41,120 nt of DNA from Verrucomicrobiota bacterium (GTDB taxonomy: Bacteria > Verrucomicrobiota > Verrucomicrobiia > Chthoniobacterales > Terrimicrobiaceae). The stretch spans positions 1 through 41,120 of the forward strand of contig VFJO01000165.1 of NCBI GenBank assembly GCA_009886045.1. The letters are read 5' to 3'. Below are positions 23,961 to 31,932 of this stretch, in pieces (within the stretch, counting starts at the first letter, position 1; every line of letters starts with the position of its first letter). The notes under the pieces are model-generated. The model searched no databases, had not been told where the DNA came from, and was given only the letters and a program-made list of their open reading frames with translations. The position numbers and the translations under genes were made by a program.

Positions 23961-25400
23961 TTAGCCTACTCCGAGGCGATTGACAACTTGTTCGAGAAGA
24001 GTGTCGATGACATTGATGTGGCGTGCCGAAGCTTGGAAACTCCTTTGGAATCTCATCATGTCCGTCATTTCCTCGTCTTGCGATACACCGCTGTATTGGT
24101 CGCGGCTATTCAAAGCCATTTCTTGACTGAGTTTCTGGTCTTCCAGACGAATGTTCGTCGTGTTGAGTTCTTGAGCGAGAGTCGTGACGGTTTTGTTAAA
24201 GTGGGCTACAAACGTAACATTCGTTCCAAGACCAGCGATCGGCTTGCTTCCGAGCCCTGCAATTTGCAATGCGATGTCATTAGCTCCCACTCGGGCTGAT
24301 CCCTTGAGAGTATTCGCATTGATGTCGGTCGAGTTGAATGCAATCAATGAACCGCTTGTAGGGGTCAGAAAAAACTTGGGCTGAGGCTGAGAAGAAGTGA
24401 CCCCTTTGTAAATGTCATTCACCGAGCTGATGAGATTGGTGACGAGTGTCTCGGTTTCATCCCTCGCCTTTTGAACGTCGCCTGTGGAGGCGAGAATTTG
24501 AGCGGCAAGTTTACCATTCGGAAGCGTCGCGTCGGTAAATTCCGTACTAGTCGTGGCTCCTGTAAGTTTGAAGCTCAACTTGCGTGTCGAATCGTTGTAT
24601 TCGTAGTTCCCTAGCACGGACTTGCCATTGATGAGATCAACACCGTTGGAAGTTACGGTGATTTGTCCAAGACCGTCGGGAGTAATTGGCGCAAATTGAA
24701 CGTCGATATACTGGGAGAGCTCCTCAAGCTTGGCTTGACGTTGATCGCGGAGGTCAACAGCGGAGAATGGTTTTACTAGTTCCGCTTTGGCGATGTATTC
24801 GTTCGTTTTAGCTATCTCCGCGAGCAAATCGTTGACGACGCCGATATCGGTCTCCAACTGCGCGTCAGCATCCGATTGAACCTGAGCAAGGTGCGTGTCT
24901 GTAGCGTTGATTTTATCGGCTAAGATTTGAGCCTTAGCGATGAGAAGCTGTTTTTCTCCGGAATCATTGGGTTTGACGGAAAAACTTTCCCAGGCGTTGA
25001 AGAAATCTGTGAGGGCATCGCTGATGCCACCACCACTGGCGCCGGAGGCATTTTGAATGGAGGTCGAGTCTTTGGTGCGGTCGAGGAACTGGCCGAGGGC
25101 AATCTCGGCGCTTTCGAGGACACTTTTGGCAGCCTCAAGCGAGCTGGTGGAAGTGATTTCCCGCATCACGCTCTTATCGAGGAGCGCATCGCGGTTTTGG
25201 CGGAGGCCCATGGCTTCGACGCCCATACTTTCAAAAGCGACACCGGTTTCGATGGAGCCGCGATCACCGATTTCTACGCGTTCCTTGGAGTATCCCCGGT
25301 TGTTGATGTTCGCGAGGTTCTTTCCTGCGACTTCAAGACCTTTAGAATGGACGCGGAGGGCGCCGCTGCTGTTTTGGAGTGATCCGATGAGGCCTGACAT
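23961..25400 (-). CDS. flgK: Flagellar hook-associated protein FlgK
   Basis: 479 residues. The N-terminal rod-type helix with GKNLANINNRGYSKERVE (the ANxNTxGY-type motif) and the C-terminal helix with QDEEMTDMMRFQRSFQASAR followed by INVIDTLLEQVV are diagnostic. The central domain is variable and shorter than in enterobacteria. It forms the first hook-filament junction layer and is exported by the flagellar apparatus with the chaperone FlgN, whose gene is 48 bp upstream. Confidence 0.95.
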   Translation of the reverse strand: MSGLIGSLQNSSGALRVHSKGLEVAGKNLANINNRGYSKERVEIGDRGSIETGVAFESMGVEAMGLRQNRDALLDKSVMREITSTSSLEAAKSVLESAEIALGQFLDRTKDSTSIQNASGASGGGISDALTDFFNAWESFSVKPNDSGEKQLLIAKAQILADKINATDTHLAQVQSDADAQLETDIGVVNDLLAEIAKTNEYIAKAELVKPFSAVDLRDQRQAKLEELSQYIDVQFAPITPDGLGQITVTSNGVDLINGKSVLGNYEYNDSTRKLSFKLTGATTSTEFTDATLPNGKLAAQILASTGDVQKARDETETLVTNLISSVNDIYKGVTSSQPQPKFFLTPTSGSLIAFNSTDINANTLKGSARVGANDIALQIAGLGSKPIAGLGTNVTFVAHFNKTVTTLAQELNTTNIRLEDQKLSQEMALNSRDQYSGVSQDEEMTDMMRFQRSFQASARHINVIDTLLEQVVNRLGVG

Positions 25401-25448
25401 AATTTTAACTTCCTTGTTAAGTTTTCAAGGCGACTTGACCTGATCTCG

Positions 25449-25949
25449 TCAGGCGACAGCCGCGGTGTATTTATCCTGAGTGTATGTTGTTCTTACCTGT
25501 CCGTGGGCCCCGTATGTTCCTGGCATAGCTCCGGGGTTTCTTACTGCCAGCAATTGTCGTGCCGACTCCACGCACTGGGCCAGAAGCATCCGGTTTTGGC
25601 GGGTGCGGCGCTGGGTGCGGGTGATTAGGTCATTGATTTCGTCAATGAGGGCCTTGAGGAGCGGTTGATGCTCGGGTTGGAAGCTATGAGTGAGTGCGGA
25701 GAGGGTAATATCCTCAGGTTTTCCAGCTACAACAGCCGACTGGCGAACGAGTTCCTCACGATTGTAGCGGATTTGTGTGAGCTTCGCTATTTGCTCGTCC
25801 ACATCCATATTTATGTCCAAAAATCCTGTGGGATCTTGGTGAACGATGCACTGCTGCTGGCGATCAAAGAGGTGGAGAAGCCCGCCGTACTCTTGAAGTT
25901 CGTTTTGAAGTGCGGAGACGATCTCTTTAAAATTCACTTGTATGTTCAT
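25449..25949 (-). CDS. flgN: Flagellar export chaperone FlgN
   Basis: 166 residues, predicted all-helical. The call rests on an FlgN-like pattern (LQNELQEYGGLLHLFDRQQQ, later LIDEINDLITRTQRRTRQNR) and on the position directly before flgK, where the FlgK/FlgL chaperone belongs. The last about 30 residues (GAMPGTYGAHGQ...) are Gly/Thr-rich and probably disordered, which fits the client-binding tails of this family. It lies 4 bp after flgJ. Confidence 0.85.
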   Translation of the reverse strand: MNIQVNFKEIVSALQNELQEYGGLLHLFDRQQQCIVHQDPTGFLDINMDVDEQIAKLTQIRYNREELVRQSAVVAGKPEDITLSALTHSFQPEHQPLLKALIDEINDLITRTQRRTRQNRMLLAQCVESARQLLAVRNPGAMPGTYGAHGQVRTTYTQDKYTAAVA

Positions 25950-25953
25950 AATT

Positions 25954-26280
25954 TTAAACGGATTGAGGTTTTTTTAAAAGTTGGGCTTGGAGGAGCGAGG
26001 ATATGCCATTTGCCCCTCCACTGACGGACTCGGAGATGGCATTTGTGAGGAAGTAGTTGTAAGTGCCAGTTTTATCTGCTCCAGCTTGGTCATTATTCAT
26101 CATGGGTTGGAGCGCTTTTTCAAGCATGCTGCGCCAGAGGATCGCCTCGAAATGTTTGCAGGAGTCGGCAATTTTTGCATCATCAGGTGAGGAAATTTTG
26201 CCGTTTGCCGCCGTTTGAAAGTTGGGAGTCAGAGGTGTGGGACTTGGCAGTGTTTTGGGAGTGAGGGCTGAGATGTCCAT
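25954..26280 (-). CDS. flgJ: FlgJ rod-binding protein, single-domain form
   Basis: 108 residues. The rod-binding domain (about 30-108) shows CKHFEAILWRSMLEKALQP and the C-terminal TYNYFLTNAISESVS segment. The C-terminal muramidase domain of enterobacterial FlgJ is absent, so another enzyme must open the peptidoglycan for the rod. The N-terminal 25 residues are Pro/Thr-rich. It lies 2 bp after flgI and 4 bp before flgN. Confidence 0.88.
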   Translation of the reverse strand: MDISALTPKTLPSPTPLTPNFQTAANGKISSPDDAKIADSCKHFEAILWRSMLEKALQPMMNNDQAGADKTGTYNYFLTNAISESVSGGANGISSLLQAQLLKKPQSV

Positions 26281-26282
26281 AA

Positions 26283-27434
26283 TTAGTTTAAGACGAGTTC
26301 GGCTTGGAGCGCTCCAGCGCGTTTCATGGTTTGAAAGATCGACATCATGTCGCGGGTGGAAACACCAAGGGCGTTGAGGGCAGTGGCGACCTTTTCAATG
26401 GTCGGGGCTTCCTCGACGACTTTGAAAGAGCCTTTTTGCTCATCGATACCAGTAGTCGTACTGGGCAAAACGACAGTCTGGCCGGCACCACTGCCTATGA
26501 GCGGGGCATTCGGCTGGCTGGCTGTGAGTGTGGAAGCGATGGAAATCGTAAGCGATCCGTGGCTGATGGCTACTTTCGAGACGCGGACATTGGATGTGGC
26601 CACGATCACGCCGGTGCGTTCATTGATCACAACTCGTGCGACGGAATCCGGCTCGAGTTCGATACCTCCGAGACTGGCGAGGAAATTGACCTCATAGGAA
26701 CTGTACTCAGGCGGCACATTGACGTTCACTGTACGTCCATCGCGGGCCACAGCGGTGTTAGGAAAAACGCGGTTGATGGCCTCCGCCATGCGCGCGGCGG
26801 AAATGTAATCCGCTTCGCGCAGGTTGAGATTCATGGAACCATTCTGAACGATCTGGGCGGGCACTTCACGTTCCACAATGGCACCGTTGGGGATCGTGCC
26901 AACGGTCGGAAAGTTTTTTTGCACCGTGGCACCACCAGGACCTCCTTGGCCCCCAAGGAAGCCGCCAACAGCGATCGGACCTTGAGCCACAGCATAAACC
27001 GTCTTGTCAGCTCCCTGGAGTGGCACTTGAAGAAGAACACCGCCTTGGAGGGTCTTGGAATCGCCCATCGAGGAAACTGTGACATCAAGGCGGGAGCCCG
27101 GTTTCGCAAATGCCCCGATATCGGCCGTCACCATCACGGCTGCGACATTGCCTGACTTGATGGCGTCGCGAGGCACATTGATTCCGTAGGATTTCAAAGC
27201 ATTCGCAATGCTCTGAAGGGTGGAATCGATTTTACTATCGCCCGTGCCGGCAAGGCCGACGACAAGGCCATAGCCATTCAATTGGTTATCCCGCGCCCCT
27301 TCGACATCAATGAGGTCCTTGATGCGGGAACCGCCGGAGTAGTTCAGCGTGATGGGCGAGGAGTCTCCAACCTGCGCTGGGAGTTGGTTGGACAAGAGGG
27401 CTGAAAATAAGGAAATGAAAGCGAGCTTTTTCAC
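26283..27434 (-). CDS. flgI: Flagellar P-ring protein FlgI
   Basis: 383 residues. A signal peptide (about 1-20, ending LPAQ) precedes SRIKDLIDVEGARDNQLNGY, the conserved start of FlgI, then GLVVGLAGTGDS and GINVP. The C-terminus has the IDEQKGSFKVVEEAPTIEKV stretch followed by VATALNALGVSTRDMMSIFQ. It forms the periplasmic P-ring around the rod in the peptidoglycan layer, with FlgA as its chaperone. A Gly/Pro-rich loop (GGFLGGQGGPGGATV) is longer than usual. The gene lies between flgH and flgJ. Confidence 0.96.
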   Translation of the reverse strand: MKKLAFISLFSALLSNQLPAQVGDSSPITLNYSGGSRIKDLIDVEGARDNQLNGYGLVVGLAGTGDSKIDSTLQSIANALKSYGINVPRDAIKSGNVAAVMVTADIGAFAKPGSRLDVTVSSMGDSKTLQGGVLLQVPLQGADKTVYAVAQGPIAVGGFLGGQGGPGGATVQKNFPTVGTIPNGAIVEREVPAQIVQNGSMNLNLREADYISAARMAEAINRVFPNTAVARDGRTVNVNVPPEYSSYEVNFLASLGGIELEPDSVARVVINERTGVIVATSNVRVSKVAISHGSLTISIASTLTASQPNAPLIGSGAGQTVVLPSTTTGIDEQKGSFKVVEEAPTIEKVATALNALGVSTRDMMSIFQTMKRAGALQAELVLN

Positions 27435-27448
27435 GGTATTTTAAAAAA

Positions 27449-28132
27449 TTAAGGCATCGGCCTGATTTTATCCCAGATACGGACGAGCCAACCCTTCTTC
27501 TGGGCGTCAGATAACTCACCTTCGGGAATGAACTCGATCTGGGCATCGGCAATTTTAGTCGAAGGAATGGTATTATCGGATGCGATGTCGATAGGACGAA
27601 CGATGCCACGCATGTAGGCGTACTGGGACTCTTGACCGGCGCGAATAATCTTCGCGCCTTCCACAACAAGGTTACCGTTTGGCAGGACATCGACCACTGT
27701 CACAGCCGTGCGGTTCGTGATCGTGAGGGTATTTTGCGTATCGCCACCGCCGTTCCATTCGCTTTTGGCCGCGATGTCGAGGGTTGGAATGGTCACGTCG
27801 TTCTCGTCTACGCTGCCACTCGTTGACTTGCTCAGCCAGCTTGGGAGGGCTTGTACGAAGCCGTTCAATGTCGCGTTGAGTGCAGGGAAAATGCCCGTTC
27901 CTCCTTGAGTATTCTCGTAGGTCTTGATTCGGCCGGTCTGCTGCGCAGAGGTATCTTCCGAAACGACAATCGTGAGGATATCACCGATATTGCGCGCGAT
28001 TTTGTCGGCAAACATGCTCTGCTCGTTGGACCCATCTTTGAGCCACAGCGAGCCGGCGCGCGCCATGTTTCCCGTGAGAGCAAGGGCGGAAAAAGAGGAG
28101 ATAAAGAGCAGGGATACGGAAGAAAATTTCAT
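27449..28132 (-). CDS. flgH: Flagellar L-ring protein FlgH, without a lipobox
   Basis: 227 residues if started at the ATG 28132, preferred over a TTG at 28144 because a normal signal peptide follows (MKFSSVSLLFISSFSALALT). The family core is GSLWLKDGSNEQSMFADKIA, GDILTIVVSEDTSAQQ, and the C-terminal IEFIPEGELSDAQKKGWLVR. FlgH forms the outer-membrane ring of the basal body. In enterobacteria it is a lipoprotein with an LTGC-type lipobox. Here LTGN stands at that place and the exported part has no lipobox cysteine, so cleavage is probably at ARA/GS by signal peptidase I. The gene follows flgA after 8 bp. Confidence 0.93.
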   Translation of the reverse strand: MKFSSVSLLFISSFSALALTGNMARAGSLWLKDGSNEQSMFADKIARNIGDILTIVVSEDTSAQQTGRIKTYENTQGGTGIFPALNATLNGFVQALPSWLSKSTSGSVDENDVTIPTLDIAAKSEWNGGGDTQNTLTITNRTAVTVVDVLPNGNLVVEGAKIIRAGQESQYAYMRGIVRPIDIASDNTIPSTKIADAQIEFIPEGELSDAQKKGWLVRIWDKIRPMP

Positions 28133-28140
28133 AGTTGAAC

Positions 28141-28950
28141 TCAAAATTTGACTTGGACGGTATTGGCTCCGACGACTTTTGCTTGAAAATCCTTGCGACT
28201 ATCAACATTTCGGATGGCTACCATTTCCCCAGCACCAGCCGTGCCAAGTGCGAGACCCTTCATAGAGATATTCAATGACCCCTCAGACACGATCACATCC
28301 ACGAGTTGGTTTTTCCTCACAAGGGGCCTGAGCACGAGATCGCGCGAGGTGAGCGGGCGGTCTTGCCCTACGCCTTGAGCCATTTCGTAGATCGAGAGGT
28401 CGGTATCTGCAGGAAGGAAGGAAAGATTTTCCGCCAATGTGTCTATATTTTTCAAAGCGCAGGATGCGGAATCCGGGATGGCTCCACGGTCAAGGCGGCG
28501 GGTGGCAATCCAGACCGGACGCCAGAGAGAGGCGCGTAGGCTTTCTTGCCAGGAACCGATTTGTTTGTCGCCGGCTTCGATGTGAAAGCGAACTTGGGAT
28601 CTTGAGGAAAGGCCACCTTGGGGAGCTTGGTCGATGAGGAGTTTCCAATCGCGACCATGACGAATTTCGATCGGCTTCCACTCTTGGGTGAGGGATAGTT
28701 TGAGATCACCTTCCAGCGAATATCGGGCGATGAGTTCACGCTGCAGGGCGGCGAGAATTTCACGCTCGCCGATAGTGACCGTGCCGACCGAGGTGACCAC
28801 GGCGGGAGCGGCTTGGTCGGGCTTTTGAAAAGTCGCCGTAATCGGATTCACCGGGGCGTTGGCGAGCGGTGAAGTAATCCCCCCGAGATCGGCAGCCTGC
28901 ACGGAGGCGGCAACCACTGTCAGGAATAGAATTACGGAAAGAAAATTCAT
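28141..28950 (-). CDS. flgA: Flagellar P-ring chaperone FlgA
   Basis: 269 residues, starting at ATG 28950, which overlaps the flgG stop as TGATG. A signal peptide (about 1-19, ending VQA) is followed by an N-terminal domain of about 130 residues. The C-terminal SAF domain (about 140-269) has RRLDRGAIPDSASC, LTSRDLVLRPLVRKNQLVDV and NVDSRKDFQAKVVGANTVQV, the FlgA hallmark. It helps FlgI assemble in the periplasm. It lies immediately after flgG and before flgH and flgI, the order seen in many non-enteric bacteria. Confidence 0.92.
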   Translation of the reverse strand: MNFLSVILFLTVVAASVQAADLGGITSPLANAPVNPITATFQKPDQAAPAVVTSVGTVTIGEREILAALQRELIARYSLEGDLKLSLTQEWKPIEIRHGRDWKLLIDQAPQGGLSSRSQVRFHIEAGDKQIGSWQESLRASLWRPVWIATRRLDRGAIPDSASCALKNIDTLAENLSFLPADTDLSIYEMAQGVGQDRPLTSRDLVLRPLVRKNQLVDVIVSEGSLNISMKGLALGTAGAGEMVAIRNVDSRKDFQAKVVGANTVQVKF

Positions 28951-29735
28951 CAACGCTTGAGGTTATTTGCCTGCTCCATCATCTGATCTGCGGACTGGAT
29001 CGCCTTCGCATTCACCTCATATGCGCGTTGGGCGGTAATCATATTCACCATTTCCTCGGCTACGTTCACGTTGGAGGTCTCGAGGTGGTTTTGCAAGAGG
29101 GAACCGAATCCCGCCTCGCTCGGATTACCGAGGTTTGGAGCGCCACTTGCGGGTGTCTCATCGAATAAATTGCCGCCCGCGCTGCGCAGCCCGGCAGGAT
29201 TGTTGAAACGAACAAGCTGAAGCTGGAAATTCTGCTGACCGCCGGGGGTATCGACAGTCACCTGACCGGTGGATGAAATCGTGACATTTTGAGCGTCCAC
29301 CGGAATCGGCTGGAAGCCACCCAGAACGGGCAATCCATCGTTGGTCACCACACGACCATCGGATCCGAGTTTGAAACCGCCATCGCGGGTGTAAGCGGTG
29401 GTGCCGTCGGGTCGTTGAATCTCGAAAAATCCATCACCTTGAATCGCAACGTCCATTTTTTCACCGGTCTGACTGAGTTGGCCCTGGGTGTAAATTTTTG
29501 CCGTCGAGACGACGCGTGTTCCGTTACCGACTTCGACGGATGTCGGAGTGAGGTTTCCCGCTCCCTGCTCTGAGCCGACTTCGCGCTTTTTTTGATAGAG
29601 CATGTCTTGGAACTCGATTTTGTTCTTTTTGAAACCGGTCGTGTTCACGTTTGCGAGGTTATTCGCAATCGTATTCAGGTTCATCTGTTGGGCTTCCATT
29701 CCTGTGGAAGCGGCTCGAAGGGCTAGAGTGGACAT
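28950..29735 (-). CDS. flgG: Flagellar distal rod protein FlgG
   Basis: 261 residues. The start with MNLNTIANNLANVNTTGFKK (ANNLANxNTxGFK motif), the middle GDGFFEIQRPDGTTAYTRDG, and the end EEMVNMITAQRAYEVNAKAI are the textbook FlgG pattern at the textbook length. It builds the distal rod and is exported through the flagellar gate. It sits 12 bp after flgF and overlaps flgA by one base at the stop. Confidence 0.97.
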   Translation of the reverse strand: MSTLALRAASTGMEAQQMNLNTIANNLANVNTTGFKKNKIEFQDMLYQKKREVGSEQGAGNLTPTSVEVGNGTRVVSTAKIYTQGQLSQTGEKMDVAIQGDGFFEIQRPDGTTAYTRDGGFKLGSDGRVVTNDGLPVLGGFQPIPVDAQNVTISSTGQVTVDTPGGQQNFQLQLVRFNNPAGLRSAGGNLFDETPASGAPNLGNPSEAGFGSLLQNHLETSNVNVAEEMVNMITAQRAYEVNAKAIQSADQMMEQANNLKR

Positions 29736-29747
29736 GGTCTTTTAGGG

Positions 29748-30500
29748 TTAGGCGGTTGCGCCAAGTGAATTGATGGCTTTGGAAATGAGATCGTCGTGCG
29801 AGGTGACAGAACGTTGAGAAGCCTCGTAGGCACGCGAAACGGCGATGAGGTTCACAAGCTCGGCCATTGGCATGACGTTGCTGGATTCGATGGAACCCTG
29901 GGTGATGGAGACCTGCTCCAGCGCCTGTGGGTTGCCCACACTTTCTGGGGGTTCAAAAAAACCTCCCTCGACGCGGGTGAGTTGGTCCGGATCGTCAAAA
30001 TCATAGAGGTTTAGGCGACCCAGAAGGTTGTCGCCTTGCGAAATGGAACCATCTCTTGCAACCACAAGAGCGCCTTTTTCGGGGTCAACCGTGATCGGAC
30101 CACCATCGCCGAGAACAGGGAGACCCTCTTTAGTTACCAGTGTATTATCCTGATTGATATGAAATTCCCCATCGCGCGTGTAGAGGTTTTTTCCGTTAGA
30201 ATTCTGAACTTGAAAAAAACCGGGGCCTTCAATCGCAAAATCGGTATTTTTTCCGGTCGCCTTCATGTCGCCAGCGGAGAAATTGACGCTCGTCGTTTGG
30301 GAGGGAATGCCTCCCGAGTGGCGGGCTGCGGTCAAGCCGTCTGGGGCGTATTCCGTGTTCTTTTTCTCATCGCTTTCGATGGCGAAATTGGCTTTTTTGA
30401 ATCCAGCCACATTTGCTGACGCAAGGTTCTGTGAGATAGTTTGTTGCCAGCGCTCCAGAGCCGAAAGCGAAGCGGCGTTAGTATAAATTCCTTCGACCAT
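29748..30500 (-). CDS. flgF: Flagellar proximal rod protein FlgF
   Basis: 250 residues. MVEGIYTNAASLSALERWQQ with SQNLASANVAGFKKANF (the rod/hook N-terminal motif), the GPGFFQVQNSNGKNLYTRDG middle and the VMPMAELVNLIAVSRAYEAS end place it among rod proteins. The diverged N-terminal motif and the position before flgG favour FlgF. It heads the flagellar operon. No Shine-Dalgarno sequence precedes the ATG. The predicted sigma-54 start point lies only a few bases upstream, so the mRNA may be nearly leaderless. Confidence 0.92.
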   Translation of the reverse strand: MVEGIYTNAASLSALERWQQTISQNLASANVAGFKKANFAIESDEKKNTEYAPDGLTAARHSGGIPSQTTSVNFSAGDMKATGKNTDFAIEGPGFFQVQNSNGKNLYTRDGEFHINQDNTLVTKEGLPVLGDGGPITVDPEKGALVVARDGSISQGDNLLGRLNLYDFDDPDQLTRVEGGFFEPPESVGNPQALEQVSITQGSIESSNVMPMAELVNLIAVSRAYEASQRSVTSHDDLISKAINSLGATA

Positions 30501-30515
30501 AGTACTACAATACGT

Positions 30516-30531
30516 AGCATCCGCTGTGCCA
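30516..30531 (-). promoter_or_regulatory. Sigma-54-type promoter of the flagellar operon
   Basis: On the minus strand the segment reads TGGCACAGCGGATGCT. This agrees with TGGCAC-N5-TTGCW at all but one position and keeps the required GG-N10-GC spacing of the -24/-12 elements. It points toward flgF, whose ATG is about 16 bases beyond the -12 element. Confidence 0.6.
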
Positions 30532-30566
30532 GCCTGATTTTGTGAGAAGCAGACTGCCTTAGGAGC

Positions 30567-30588
30567 AATAAAGGGGCAAGTTTTGCCC
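30567..30588 (-). terminator. Rho-independent terminator of the serA-recO-rlpA-CDGSH operon
   Basis: On the minus strand GGGCAA-AAC-TTGCCC is followed by CTTTATT. It lies about 35 bases after the CDGSH stop and just before the flagellar promoter, so it insulates the two transcripts. Confidence 0.72.
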
Positions 30589-30622
30589 AGTTGCTCTGGA
30601 GAAAAGTGAATCCTGCTTGATC

Positions 30623-30865
30623 TTAGGATAGCGCTTTATGTGAGCCATCGCAGAGCACACCGTTGGAGCTTTGCTTGCAGGCGCAAAAATAAACGATTCC
30701 GTCTTTTTCCCCAGTGTAGGGAACTGGACTAAAGCCGCTGCCTTTGTGCGAGCCATCACAGAAAGGCTGAGACTTACTTTCTCCGCAGGAGCACCAGTAG
30801 TAGGTCTTGCCAGCGACGACCTGGACGGGAGCAGGGGATTTTTGGGCGATTTTGGGTTTTGTCAT
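30623..30865 (-). CDS. Dual CDGSH iron-sulfur domain protein
   Basis: 80 residues with two complete CDGSH [2Fe-2S] sites: C25, C27, C36, H40 (CSCGESKSQPFCDGSH) and C61, C63, C72, H76 (CACKQSSNGVLCDGSH). Each is the three-Cys, one-His ligand set of the mitoNEET/MiNT family. No membrane helix is present, so it is a small soluble protein that carries electrons or moves clusters; the partner is unknown. It is the last gene of the serA-recO-rlpA operon, about 20 bp after rlpA, and is followed by a terminator. Confidence 0.94.
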   Translation of the reverse strand: MTKPKIAQKSPAPVQVVAGKTYYWCSCGESKSQPFCDGSHKGSGFSPVPYTGEKDGIVYFCACKQSSNGVLCDGSHKALS

Positions 30866-30885
30866 GGTTTGATTGATGGTGTGGG

Positions 30886-31371
30886 TTACCTGATTCGATA
30901 CGAACGGTCCCCGACGCTGAGGACTTGGATTTTTACGTTCGTGAGGCCTTGTTTCGTAAAACCGAGATCATCGGCGACGGGTTTGGTCACATCCAGCATG
31001 CGGCCGGCGATGAATGGCCCCCGATCGTTGACACGGACTTTGGTGCTCCGCCCGTTTTTGAGATTGGTTACGCGGATGACACATGGTATGGGGAGTGTCT
31101 TGTGAGCTGCGACACGGGTCCATGGCCAGAGATTCTCACCGGTGGATGTCTTGCCGGGAAAGATCAGAAAATGTTCGGAATAATGGGATGCCACGCCGGT
31201 TTCCAAATGGCCGAGTGCCTCGCGAGGCTGCATCGGATGATAACGGATACCGCGGATCGTGTAAGCCTTGGTTTTATAGCCTCGGATATTCGGGCCAAGG
31301 CAGCCGGTGAGCGGCAGGCAGAATGAGGCGATAAAAGCAAGGAGCAGGGTTTGCTGAAAAATTCTATTCAC
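30886..31371 (-). CDS. rlpA: RlpA-like septal ring lytic transglycosylase, lipoprotein
   Basis: 161 residues. The GTG at 31371 is chosen because it overlaps the recO stop as GTGA and yields a clean lipoprotein signal peptide (LTGC, Cys24). A longer frame from 31434 would bury the signal. The double-psi beta-barrel domain has GVASHYSE, KTSTGENLWPWTRVAAHKTL, and RSTKVRVNDRGPF, including the Glu and Asp equivalents used by RlpA to cut naked glycan strands. The C-terminal SPOR domain that sends RlpA to the septum is absent, so septal targeting is uncertain. Confidence 0.88.
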   Translation of the reverse strand: MNRIFQQTLLLAFIASFCLPLTGCLGPNIRGYKTKAYTIRGIRYHPMQPREALGHLETGVASHYSEHFLIFPGKTSTGENLWPWTRVAAHKTLPIPCVIRVTNLKNGRSTKVRVNDRGPFIAGRMLDVTKPVADDLGFTKQGLTNVKIQVLSVGDRSYRIR

Positions 31372-31907
31372 GGCATGGTGCGAGAGTTCAACAATTGCAC
31401 TGCAGCAATACGCGAGGAAGGGATGCGGCCGCAATAGGTTTCAATCGCCGCCTTCGCACAAGTCGTGCCATCGTGAATACCCAGAAGACGACAGAGTTCG
31501 CTCTCAAAAAACTCCAGAGCGCGTGACGTGGCAGGCGACTTACTGAGGTGCGCCGTGGCTCGCGCGAAGAGATCATAGATTTCAGGAAATGGTTCACCCG
31601 GTTCGGTCGCAAGATCGATGAGCTCGGCAAAATAACCACACAGGAAAAGATTCGCCGCAGAGGTGGTAGCGAAAACCTCGATGAGCCGCACCTCGCAGAG
31701 CGTTTGCAGCGATCCCCGCTTGGGATGTGAGTAGCCGATCTCGGCCTTATGAAAAAAATCCAAGCGCCCGGCAAAGGCGCTTCCCGGACGCCGAGCCGAG
31801 CGGGCCATGGCGGTAATTTTGCCATGGCTGCTCGTAAGCCAAGTGGTGATGAGGCTGGTGTCGCTCCATACTTGCTTACGGATGAGGATGGCCTCGGTTT
31901 GTTCCAT
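31368..31907 (-). CDS. recO: DNA repair protein RecO
   Basis: 179 residues. Its start MEQTEAILIRKQVWSDTSLI has the typical RecO OB-fold opening, followed by SSHGKITAMARSARRPGSAF and the helical domain with LFLCGYFAELIDLATEPGEP. RecO loads RecA onto SSB-coated gaps with RecR; recF lies in this window at 35400. It is shorter than the roughly 240-residue E. coli protein, missing most of the C-terminal region. An in-frame upstream start at 31943 exists; ATG 31907 matches the family start. It is 25 bp downstream of serA and overlaps rlpA by 4 bp. Confidence 0.87.
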   Translation of the reverse strand: MEQTEAILIRKQVWSDTSLITTWLTSSHGKITAMARSARRPGSAFAGRLDFFHKAEIGYSHPKRGSLQTLCEVRLIEVFATTSAANLFLCGYFAELIDLATEPGEPFPEIYDLFARATAHLSKSPATSRALEFFESELCRLLGIHDGTTCAKAAIETYCGRIPSSRIAAVQLLNSRTMP

Positions 31908-31932
31908 GGCGGCCTGGCCCGCTTTTGCAAAA

